Assembly (NCBI GenBank): GCA_021205375.1
Contig: JAJPXR010000044.1
Location: 1-23,150 of the forward strand
Length of the DNA: 23,150 bases
Direction of reading: 5' to 3'
DNA from: Clostridiales bacterium
GTDB lineage: Bacteria > Bacillota > Clostridia > Oscillospirales > Oscillospiraceae
Part shown: in pieces, positions 7,849 to 14,348 of the stretch
Position numbering within the stretch: position 1 is the stretch's first letter
Layout: the number at the start of each line of letters is the position of its first letter
Made by a program: the position numbers and the translations under genes
Notes under the pieces: model-generated
What the model saw: the letters and a program-made list of their open reading frames with translations, nothing else
Database searches by the model: none
What the model was told of the DNA's origin: nothing

Positions 7849-7875
7849 CAGAAATCTAACAGGGACAGGGGACGT

Positions 7876-8775
7876 TTAGCCCTTCACGGCACCCGCCATA
7901 AAGCCGGCCTCGAAGTACTTCTGTACGAAGGGGTAGATGATGAGCATAGGGGCCGCGGCCACAATGATGGACGAGAACTTGATCATTTCCGTTAGCTTGC
8001 TCAGCTCGGCGTAGCCGCCGGAGATGGTGGAAGCCTGGGCAGCGCTGGCGCTGGATTTGATCAGGATGTTACGCAGCACCAGCATCAGGGGAGCCTGGTC
8101 AGAGTTCAGGTAAATCATGGCGGTGAACCAGTCGTTCCAGTAGGCCACCATGCTGAACACCACCATGACCGCCATGATGGGACGGGACAGGGGGATAATG
8201 ATGTTCCAGAATACCCGGAGCTGGGAGGCGCCGTCAATTTCCGCCTGTTCCACCAGCGAACTGGGGATGCTGTTTTCAATGTAGTTGCGGACGATGATCA
8301 TGTTGCCCACGGCTACGCCGCCGGGCAAGAACAGAGACCACATATTGCCGATCAGACCGGTCTGCTTAACCACCAAGTAGGTGGGGATCAGGCCGCCGCC
8401 AAAGTACATGGTGATGATGAAGAAGATGCTGATGACGGTCCGGCCGGGCATACCCTTCTGACTCAAGGGGAAGGCCACCAGATAAATCATGACCACGGAG
8501 AACACGGTGCCAACGACGGTGTACTTGATGCTGTTGAGCAGGCCGGTGAAGATGCTGTCGTCGGCAAACACCGCCTGATAACCCTTCAGGGTAAACTGGC
8601 TGGGCAGCAGGAAGGTCTTGCCCGCGTACACATCGTAGGGGTCGGAGACAGAGGCGATTAGCACATAATAAAGGGGGTACGCCACGATCAGCAGGATACA
8701 GACGCACAGGATGACCAGAATGGTATCGCTGGCCCGCTCGGACAGACCCGCGCTGACTTTTTCTTTTCTTTTCAT
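7876..8775 (-). CDS. ABC sugar transporter permease (YtcP/AraQ-like)
   Basis: This 299-aa inner-membrane permease is one half of the translocation channel. It has a short Lys/Arg-rich cytoplasmic N-terminus and about six membrane helices, the first near residues 18-42. The EAA loop EQAEIDGASQLRVFWNIIIP contacts the ATPase. The C-terminal KYFEAGFMAGAVKG is typical of the YtcP branch that pairs with LplB. The ATG at 8775 follows GGAGGGCAG, and only 14 bases separate it from the preceding permease gene. No ATP-binding subunit is encoded here, so a shared MsmK/UgpC-type ATPase elsewhere is inferred. Confidence 0.93.
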   Translation of the reverse strand: MKRKEKVSAGLSERASDTILVILCVCILLIVAYPLYYVLIASVSDPYDVYAGKTFLLPSQFTLKGYQAVFADDSIFTGLLNSIKYTVVGTVFSVVMIYLVAFPLSQKGMPGRTVISIFFIITMYFGGGLIPTYLVVKQTGLIGNMWSLFLPGGVAVGNMIIVRNYIENSIPSSLVEQAEIDGASQLRVFWNIIIPLSRPIMAVMVVFSMVAYWNDWFTAMIYLNSDQAPLMLVLRNILIKSSASAAQASTISGGYAELSKLTEMIKFSSIIVAAAPMLIIYPFVQKYFEAGFMAGAVKG

Positions 8776-8789
8776 TGCGCTGCCCTCCT

Positions 8790-9719
8790 TTACACAAAGC
8801 TGACGTCCGAGGCTTTGGACGCGATTTTGTTGACGATGATCAGCAGGACAATGTTGACCGCCGTGTTGAACAGGCCCACAGCCGTGGAATAGCTGTATTT
8901 GGCGTTTTCAATACCCTGTTCGTACACATAGACGGCGATAACGTCGCTGGTGGCCTTGTTCAGGTCAGTTTGCAGCAGCCAGACCTTTTCGAAGCCCACG
9001 TTCATCAGGTTGCCCGCGCTCATGATGAGCTGGAGGATGGCCATGGGGATCAGAGCGGGAACGTCGATGTTCAGGATGCGCTGGAACATGGACGCGCCGT
9101 CCACCTTGGCGGCCTCATAGAGGCTGGAGTCCACGCTGGAAAGGGTGGCCAGGTAGATGATGGTGCCCCAACCGGCGTCCTGCCAGATGCCAGAGGCGAT
9201 GTAGATGGTACGGAAGGCGCTGCTCATGGTCAAAAAGTCCACCTGCGTGCCCAAAAGCAGGTTGATGAGGCCGCCGGAGGGACTCAGGAAGATGCGGATC
9301 ATACCGCAGAGAACCATGGTGGAAATGAAGTGGGGGGCGTACAGCACGGTCTGCACCACGCGCTTGAACTTGGCGAAGCGCAGTTGGTTGATGGCCAGGG
9401 ACAGGATGATGGGAACCGGGAAGCTCCACAGCAGGCTGTACAGGCTCAGCAGGATGGTGTTGCGGATCATACGGACGCAGTTGGGGCTGCTGAAGAACCG
9501 CTGGAACCAGTACAGACCAACCCATTCGCTGCCCAGGTAGCCTTTGCTGGCCTTGTAGTCGCGGAAGGCGATCTGGATGCCGTACATGGGGATGTACTTG
9601 TAAATGACGGTGATGATGACAGGGATCAGAAGCAGCAGGTAGAGCTGCCAGTTGGCCGCTATCCGTTTGCTCAGCGGCAACTGCTTTTTTGTGGTTGCTG
9701 TTGCGGGTTTTGAACTCAC
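8790..9719 (-). CDS. ABC sugar transporter permease (LplB-like), GTG start
   Basis: This 309-aa inner-membrane permease is the first gene of the importer operon and the partner of the next permease. After a Lys-rich N-terminus come about six membrane helices, starting near residue 26 with LYLLLLIPVIITVIYKYIPM. The LplB hallmark GIQIAFRDYKASKG follows and the EAA loop reads EAAKVDGASMFQRILNIDVP. No in-frame ATG fits. The start is GTG at 9719, with AGGAG nine bases upstream. Transcription should start near 9883, giving a leader of about 165 nt with a terminator-like hairpin and two operator-like sites. Confidence 0.92.
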   Translation of the reverse strand: MSSKPATATTKKQLPLSKRIAANWQLYLLLLIPVIITVIYKYIPMYGIQIAFRDYKASKGYLGSEWVGLYWFQRFFSSPNCVRMIRNTILLSLYSLLWSFPVPIILSLAINQLRFAKFKRVVQTVLYAPHFISTMVLCGMIRIFLSPSGGLINLLLGTQVDFLTMSSAFRTIYIASGIWQDAGWGTIIYLATLSSVDSSLYEAAKVDGASMFQRILNIDVPALIPMAILQLIMSAGNLMNVGFEKVWLLQTDLNKATSDVIAVYVYEQGIENAKYSYSTAVGLFNTAVNIVLLIIVNKIASKASDVSFV

Positions 9720-9798
9720 TTTGATTCACTCCTATCTTTCTTTATTAGTCAGTTGGGAAATGAACTCAGCCTCCTTTCGCTTGGCAGGCACATTGTTG

Positions 9799-9813
9799 AA
9801 ATAACGTTTCACG
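9799..9813. promoter_or_regulatory. Operator-like site O2 (inverted copy)
   Basis: AAATAACGTTTCACG is the exact reverse complement of the site at 9861-9875. It lies within the importer leader, between the leader hairpin and the first gene. AACGTTTCA resembles LacI/GalR-family half sites with a central CG. Confidence 0.65.
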
Positions 9814-9825
9814 CTTCGTCCCCAT

Positions 9826-9855
9826 AAAAAGCAGCCGATGGGCAACCGGGCTGCT
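9826..9855 (-). terminator. Leader terminator/attenuator of the importer operon
   Basis: On the minus strand AGCAGCC (9849-9855) pairs with GGCTGCT (9830-9836) across a 12-nt loop and is followed by a T-run ending at 9826. No minus-strand gene lies upstream, so it can act only on the importer transcript, about 30 nt after its predicted start. Confidence 0.6.
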
Positions 9856-9860
9856 CTCTC

Positions 9861-9880
9861 CGTGAAACGTTATTTTCACC
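9861..9880. promoter_or_regulatory. Operator-like site O1 at the importer transcription start
   Basis: The site CGTGAAACGTTATTT (9861-9875) extends to a GTGAAA...TTTCAC dyad (9862-9879). It lies just downstream of the importer -10 box, where a bound repressor would block initiation. It is the probable target of the divergent LacI-family protein. Confidence 0.7.
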
Positions 9881-9889
9881 TGTGGCTAA

Positions 9890-9919
9890 AGAATACACTT
9901 TTTTCCCCTGTCTTGTCAA
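9890..9919 (-). promoter_or_regulatory. Importer operon promoter
   Basis: On the minus strand, TTGACA (9914-9919), an 18-nt spacer and TATTCT (9890-9895) predict a start near 9883, immediately upstream of operator-like site O1. Confidence 0.75.
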
Positions 9920-10012
9920 CTGCTTTTTTGGAAAAACGCTCATTTTTTATGGATTGAACAAAACAAACCTATGCGTTTTGTGCAGTTTGACAGTGTTCGT
10001 GTCTCAAATTTA

Positions 10013-10032
10013 TTTCATGAAATTTCACGAAA
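10013..10032. promoter_or_regulatory. Tandem decamers TTTCATGAAA / TTTCACGAAA upstream of the lacI-type gene
   Basis: Two adjacent 10-nt near-palindromes differ by one base. They end 4 nt before the regulator's -35 box. They share the TTTCACG half site with O1 and O2, so autoregulation is plausible. Confidence 0.5.
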
Positions 10033-10036
10033 CCTC

Positions 10037-10065
10037 TTTACAATACCGTTCTTTTGCGTTATAAT
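10037..10065 (+). promoter_or_regulatory. Promoter of the LacI-family regulator
   Basis: TTTACA (10037-10042), a 17-nt spacer and TATAAT (10060-10065) predict a start near 10072 and a leader of about 80 nt. Confidence 0.8.
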
Positions 10066-10153
10066 ACCCTCAAACCGCAAGCGGAAGGGCAGAGCATCGC
10101 ACACTCTGCACCTGATGCATATGAAAGGTTTCATGAAGAAAGAGAGGTATTCT

Positions 10154-11143
10154 ATGGCGAAGAAAAACGCCGCGCCCACCATGAAGGACGTGGCCCAGGA
10201 GGCGGGTGTCGCGCTGGGCACTGTCTCCAAGGTGGTCAACGGCATCCCCGTGGGCGCGGCTTATCAGAAAAAGGTGGAGGCGGCCATCAAAAAGCTGGAC
10301 TACCGGGTGAACAGCTACGCCAAGGGGCTGAAGAGCAACAAGACCATGACCATCGCCTTTTTGGTGCCGGACACCATCACCCCCTTTTTTGGGCGGCTGA
10401 CCTACCACATCCACGCTACCCTGGCCAAGCGGGGCTACCGGATGCTGCTTTGCTGCACCAACGCCGAGGCCCAGCTGGAACAGGCGTATGTGGATATGGC
10501 GTATCAAAATAAAGTGGACGGCATCATCATGCTCTCCTACAGCCAAAAGCTCCAGGTGCCGGAGGGAACGCCGCTGGTCACCATCGACCGCCACCTGGAC
10601 CCGGCCGTCCCCTGTGTCTCCAGCGACAACTTTGGGGGAGGGCAGTTGGCGGTGCGCCGCCTGTTGAAATGCGGATGCAAAAAGCTGGCCTATATGAGCA
10701 CCTCCTCCCCCTTCGCCAACGAGGTGAACAAGCGGGGGGACGGGTTCCTCTCCAGTTGCACGGAGGCGGGTGTCCCCTATGAAATGCTCCGGGTCTACGA
10801 CGGTACGCCCTTCCAGGTGTTCACAGATTTCCTGGACCAGCACACCCACGACGGGGCGCTGGAGTTCGACGGCATTTTCTGCGTGACGGACGACCTGGCC
10901 TTTAAAGTCATGACCTACCTGCGCAGCCAGGGCATCCGCGTGCCGGAGGATGTGCAGATCATCGGCTATGACGGCGTGGTGGAGTTCTACACCAAGACAT
11001 ATGCCTGTTCCACCATTGTCCAGCCCATCGACAAGATCGCAGAGGCCAGCGTAGAGCTGATTTTGACGGAGGACTGGTCCAAAGCGCCGCCGCTGCTCTC
11101 TCTGCCCGTGACCTACGCCCCCGGCGGTACGACCAAGGAGTGA
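10154..11143 (+). CDS. LacI-family transcriptional regulator
   Basis: This 329-aa DNA-binding repressor is probably the local regulator of the divergent importer/GH32 locus. The N-terminal helix-turn-helix spans about residues 9-30 (TMKDVAQEAGVALGTVSKVV). A hinge (NSYAKGLKSNKT) and a periplasmic-binding-like effector domain (IAFLVPDTITPFFG through IIGYDG) follow. The frame is open well upstream. I chose the ATG at 10154 because GAGAGG lies six bases before it and MAKKNAAPTMKDVA is a standard start. An in-frame ATG at 10133 is possible but has a weaker site. The effector is unknown; sucrose, fructose or a fructose phosphate would fit the context. No clear terminator follows; the next bases are repeats. 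Confidence 0.93.
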   Translation: MAKKNAAPTMKDVAQEAGVALGTVSKVVNGIPVGAAYQKKVEAAIKKLDYRVNSYAKGLKSNKTMTIAFLVPDTITPFFGRLTYHIHATLAKRGYRMLLCCTNAEAQLEQAYVDMAYQNKVDGIIMLSYSQKLQVPEGTPLVTIDRHLDPAVPCVSSDNFGGGQLAVRRLLKCGCKKLAYMSTSSPFANEVNKRGDGFLSSCTEAGVPYEMLRVYDGTPFQVFTDFLDQHTHDGALEFDGIFCVTDDLAFKVMTYLRSQGIRVPEDVQIIGYDGVVEFYTKTYACSTIVQPIDKIAEASVELILTEDWSKAPPLLSLPVTYAPGGTTKE

Positions 11144-11442
11144 CCCCTATGCCAACGGCTTCGCCGAGCTGTTAGCTTATAGCTATTAGCTTTTGGTTTG
11201 GTGGTTCCTTGTTTTAAGCACTACGCTTATCTGTTAAACTTCTTTGCTCAGCCATGTTAGAAACCCCTCCGCCACCGCCTAAAGGCGGCGGCCCTCCTCC
11301 CCTTTCAGGGGCGGCAAGAGGGGTGGTCAATGATTTTTGCTCTTAGCTTTTAGTCTTAAGCACATAGCTTTTTGTTAGCAGTACCTGGCTAACGGCTAAC
11401 AGCTAATAGCTAACAGCTTATTTCCAAAAAGGAGCGAACCCT
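11144..11442. repeat. Composite repeat spacer: facing heptamer arrays around a GC-rich hairpin
   Basis: There is no gene here. At the left, GTTAGCT, TATAGCT and ATTAGCT stand in tandem (11171-11191). At the right lie five heptamers in the opposite sense (GGCTAAC, GGCTAAC, AGCTAAT, AGCTAAC, AGCTTAT; 11387-11421). Between them, 11262-11326 is a GC-rich repeat that recurs inverted at 21062-21159. No convincing promoter for the downstream cassette was found in this stretch. Confidence 0.75.
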
Positions 11443-12186
11443 ATGCCCAGCAATTATCAGCAGTGGCTGCAACGGGATGTGCAGCCGGAGGAAAAAATTC
11501 AACGGACTCCCCAGGAAAAACGAAAAAACTGGTGGCACTATTATAAGTGGATCGTCGTGGGCGGCGTTGTTGTGGTCGGTATCACCCTTTCCCTGATTCT
11601 GAATGCCTTTGGGGTGGGGGTCGTCAAGCCCGATTATCAAATCGCCTACGTGGGCAGCAGCGATCTGCCCGACGACACCGCCGAGGCGCTGACCGCCGCG
11701 CTGGAAGCGCTGGGGGAGGACCTGAACGGCGACGGAAAAGTGGTGGTCACCCTGAACCAGTATTGCAGCAGCGAGGACACGGAAGGCGATGACACCGCCG
11801 CCATGCAGCAGTACGCATCGGAGGTGGAGCTGATCGCCGACATCAGCGACTGCGAAAGTTACTTCTTCCTGTTGGAGGACCCGGAGACCTTCCAAACCAA
11901 CTACCAGGTGCTGGCGGAAGCGGACGGAAGCTGCCCGGAAGAGACAGATTACGACTGGGAGGACAAGGTTTACCTCTGGTCGGACTGCCCGGTGCTGGAC
12001 GGGTTGGAGCTGGGGGATTACACCGAAAGCGTCCTGGGGGAGACTCTGACCGGGGAGAGCCGGGACCTGCTGGAGAACCTCTATTTCGGGCGGCGCTGCT
12101 TCTATGAGGAAAACAGCAACACCGTGGACAACCAGGAGGGCTGCGAGGCCCTGTGGGAACTGCTGATTGAGGGGGCGACGAAATGA
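11443..12186 (+). CDS. Membrane-anchored protein of unknown function
   Basis: This 247-aa protein has a charged cytoplasmic N-terminus (about 35 aa), one membrane helix near residues 36-58 (WIVVGGVVVVGITLSLIL) and an acidic extracellular domain. DLNGDGK (D93, N95, D97) resembles a calcium-binding EF-hand/dockerin-type loop, although no second loop is apparent. I do not recognise a named family. The ATG at 11443 follows AAAGGAG. The stop overlaps the next start by 4 nt (ATGA), so it is translationally coupled to the lipoprotein gene. It is the first gene of a four-gene cassette. Confidence 0.8.
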   Translation: MPSNYQQWLQRDVQPEEKIQRTPQEKRKNWWHYYKWIVVGGVVVVGITLSLILNAFGVGVVKPDYQIAYVGSSDLPDDTAEALTAALEALGEDLNGDGKVVVTLNQYCSSEDTEGDDTAAMQQYASEVELIADISDCESYFFLLEDPETFQTNYQVLAEADGSCPEETDYDWEDKVYLWSDCPVLDGLELGDYTESVLGETLTGESRDLLENLYFGRRCFYEENSNTVDNQEGCEALWELLIEGATK

Positions 12187-12773
12187 AACGCTGGATTTCT
12201 TTCCTTTTGGCGGCGGGGATGGCGTTGGCCCTGTGCGGGTGCAGCCGAAAGCCCACCGTCACCGCCGAAGGGACCGACTGGGACGAGGACTGGACGCTGG
12301 TGGGAGCCACCATCGGCGTGGAGGAGCCGGGCAACGGGCTGACTCTGCTGGACAACAAGGACGCGCTGGCGGTCTCCGACCTCTATTACGCCGCCTGGAC
12401 CATCGGGGACAAAACCGAGTACGTCAACGAGGATGAGGAAACCGTGGACCTCTATGACGCCCAGCTCTATGTGCTGCTGGAGGACTGCAAGAGCGGCGAG
12501 AAGGCCGAGGCGGAGGTAGCGGAGTGGCAGGCCACGGAAGAGGAGAATTATTCCGTCGCCGAGACGCAGACCGTCACCTGCGCGGGCCAGGAATTTACCG
12601 TTTTGATTTATGACGGCACTGGGGAGGACAACCCCTACAGCTTCGGCGCAACCGCCTTTGCCGTCTACAAAAACCACGCCATCAACGCGGAGCTGACCTG
12701 TCAGGAGGGGTTTGAGGGGGACGCCTTCACCATCCTGACCGAGTTCTTAGAGGGATTCCACTACGCTGAGTAA
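12183..12773 (+). CDS. Putative lipoprotein of unknown function
   Basis: This 196-aa protein should be lipidated and exposed on the outer face of the membrane. The N-terminus is MKRW, a hydrophobic stretch, then LCGC with the acceptor at C20. The mature part is acidic and rich in Glu and Asp, without motifs I recognise. It overlaps the upstream gene by 4 nt and is followed 21 nt later by the membrane-protein gene, so it belongs to the same transcript. Its partner is probably the anchored protein encoded just before, but that is inference from gene order only. Confidence 0.8.
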   Translation: MKRWISFLLAAGMALALCGCSRKPTVTAEGTDWDEDWTLVGATIGVEEPGNGLTLLDNKDALAVSDLYYAAWTIGDKTEYVNEDEETVDLYDAQLYVLLEDCKSGEKAEAEVAEWQATEEENYSVAETQTVTCAGQEFTVLIYDGTGEDNPYSFGATAFAVYKNHAINAELTCQEGFEGDAFTILTEFLEGFHYAE

Positions 12774-12794
12774 TCAAATGAGGAGAGTTGTACA

Positions 12795-13598
12795 ATGGGT
12801 ATGTTTTTCGCGGAGGACCCCGTCCATTCCGACGGCGGCAGGCTCACGGGCTTTGACCGGTATCGGGAGGTGCTGGAGCGGGATTTCATCCCGTTTATGT
12901 TGTGCGGTCTGGTCACACTGGTGTTTTTCCTGCCCTTTGCGCTGGGCATGGTCTACGCCGTCCTCTCCACCAGCGTGATGATGATGTTTGTCGCCAGCAT
13001 CGTCGGCGGACTGTTCGCCGGGCCGGGGATTTACGGCATGTATGACCTGCTGTTCCGCTCCCTGCGGGACGCGCCGGGCAAGTGGTGGAAGAGCTACAGA
13101 AAAGCCATGGTGGAAAACTGGAAGAGCGCCCTGCTGCCCGGCGTGGTGTTCTGCCTCTTTCTGGGTATCATCATTTTCGCGGGTCTGCTGATGTTCTGGT
13201 GGGCGGAGACGCTGCCCAGTTGGGGCACCATTGCGGTGTATATAGTCAGCACCCTCATCACCACCATGTTTTTTGCGGTCTACTGGCCCCAGATGGTGCT
13301 GTTTCAGCAAAGTAACTTTTTGCGGTTCAAAAACTGTCTGCTGTTCTGCATCAAATACTTCTGGCACACCCTGGGAGTGTCCGCCATCGAAGTGGTGTAC
13401 TGGGCGGTCATTGCGCTGTTTCTGCCCTGGTCGATGCTGGTCATGCCGATAATCGGTCTGTGGTTCGTGCTGTTCCTGGCCAATTTCCTGCTCTATAGCG
13501 ACCTGAACCAGGCGTTCCAGATCGAGGAGGAAATTAAGGAACACTTCCCGGAGCAGGCCCCCTGCTACGACGACCCCTGGGAGGTGGACGAGGAATGA
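12795..13598 (+). CDS. DUF624/YesL-like multi-pass membrane protein
   Basis: This 267-aa protein has about six predicted membrane helices, for example FIPFMLCGLVTLVFFLPFAL near residue 31, LLPGVVFCLFLGIIIFAGLL near 114 and a last pair ending with LWFVLFLANFLLY. The GPGIYGMYDLLFRSLRD segment after the second helix and the overall layout recall the DUF624 (YesL) family, whose biochemical role is not established. The C-terminus is acidic and cytoplasmic. GGAGA lies 8 nt before the ATG at 12795. It overlaps the next gene by 4 nt. Confidence 0.75.
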   Translation: MGMFFAEDPVHSDGGRLTGFDRYREVLERDFIPFMLCGLVTLVFFLPFALGMVYAVLSTSVMMMFVASIVGGLFAGPGIYGMYDLLFRSLRDAPGKWWKSYRKAMVENWKSALLPGVVFCLFLGIIIFAGLLMFWWAETLPSWGTIAVYIVSTLITTMFFAVYWPQMVLFQQSNFLRFKNCLLFCIKYFWHTLGVSAIEVVYWAVIALFLPWSMLVMPIIGLWFVLFLANFLLYSDLNQAFQIEEEIKEHFPEQAPCYDDPWEVDEE

Positions 13599-14101
13599 CC
13601 GAGCCGCTGGTGAGCAATCACACCGAGATCACACAGGAGCTGTTCCGGGAGGGGGCCAAGGCACAACTGAACCAGAAGTATAACCGCATGGCGGCAAAGG
13701 TGGCGTTGGCGCTGCTGGCGGCGCTGGCTGTTCTGGCAGTGGTGATGGTGCTGCTCTCTGGTGGCGTCCTCTCTTTGGCTTTTGAAGGGGTCATCTTCGC
13801 CCTGGTGCTGGGTTGGATTCGCATTGCCCTCCCCAGGACAGAGTGCAAACGGGCGTATCGGGCGTTTGAGTCCCGTTGCGGCGGATTTACGGGCCGAGAG
13901 GTGTCCTTCTATGAGGACCATCTGCTGGTGGAGCCGGAGATGGGCGAATCGGTTTCCGTAGCTTACGAGGACATCACAGACGTGCAGGAGACGCAGCACA
14001 CCCTGACGCTGACCTATGAAGGGGGAACGGTGCTGCTGGACAAGGAGGGCTTCTCCCAGGGCAGCGCGGCGGAGGCGCGGGCGCTGCTTTCCGCACAGTG
14101 A
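13595..14101 (+). CDS. Small membrane protein with YcxB-like cytoplasmic domain
   Basis: This 168-aa protein has a cytoplasmic N-terminus, two adjacent membrane helices around residues 33-77 and a soluble C-terminal domain. The latter contains GREVSFYEDHLLVEPEMGES followed by ITDVQETQHTLTLTYE, the strand pattern of YcxB-like domains. No enzymatic motif is visible. Its start overlaps the upstream stop (ATGA). It is the last gene of the cassette, since a strong terminator lies 34 nt downstream. The family assignment is from pattern only. Confidence 0.72.
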   Translation: MTEPLVSNHTEITQELFREGAKAQLNQKYNRMAAKVALALLAALAVLAVVMVLLSGGVLSLAFEGVIFALVLGWIRIALPRTECKRAYRAFESRCGGFTGREVSFYEDHLLVEPEMGESVSVAYEDITDVQETQHTLTLTYEGGTVLLDKEGFSQGSAAEARALLSAQ

Positions 14102-14134
14102 TTCACAGGGCGCAGAGAGTCGGTTGCGCCGCAG

Positions 14135-14181
14135 ACCAGGCGGCCGCAGGGGAACGCTCCCCGGCGGCCGCCTGGTTTTTG
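14135..14181. terminator. Terminator of the four-gene membrane cassette
   Basis: A 13-bp perfect stem (ACCAGGCGGCCGC at 14135-14147 with 14164-14176) is capped by an inner GGGG/CCCC pairing and followed by TTTT on the plus strand. Confidence 0.9.
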
Positions 14182-14200
14182 CGAAATCCGCTTTTGCCTG

Positions 14201-14307
14201 GCATTGAATCGAACGGTGAGGGAGGCCCCGTTTCGCTGTTTTTTACGATTTTGGTTCGGAGGCGCTGATTTTTCACAAAAGTCATTGCCAACCGTCGGAT
14301 TCAATGC
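14201..14307. promoter_or_regulatory. Widely spaced 17-nt inverted repeat reaching into the acd-etfB promoter
   Basis: GCATTGAATCGAACGGT (14201-14217) and ACCGTCGGATTCAATGC (14291-14307) are reverse complements at 15 of 17 positions. The second copy exactly fills the 17-nt spacer of the promoter. This looks like a pair of operator sites 73 nt apart. Confidence 0.55.
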
Positions 14308-14313
14308 TATAAT
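14285..14313 (+). promoter_or_regulatory. Promoter of acd-etfB / etfA
   Basis: TTGCCA (14285-14290), a 17-nt spacer and TATAAT (14308-14313) predict a start near 14320 and a short leader ending in AAAGGAG. Confidence 0.85.
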
Positions 14314-14348
14314 CTAACCTGACATCCAATGCAAAGGAGTAGACTGTC

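Noticed and set aside
6099..7859. Long open frame (586 aa) opposite the solute-binding protein gene
   Set aside because: It is antisense to a clear lipoprotein gene, is low in diversity and rich in Val, Gly, Ala and Leu, and has no ribosome site. High-GC codon usage opens this frame.
9971..10153. N-terminal extension of the LacI-type regulator
   Set aside because: It would include the promoter. The helix-turn-helix normally starts within the first 10 residues, as it does from 10154.
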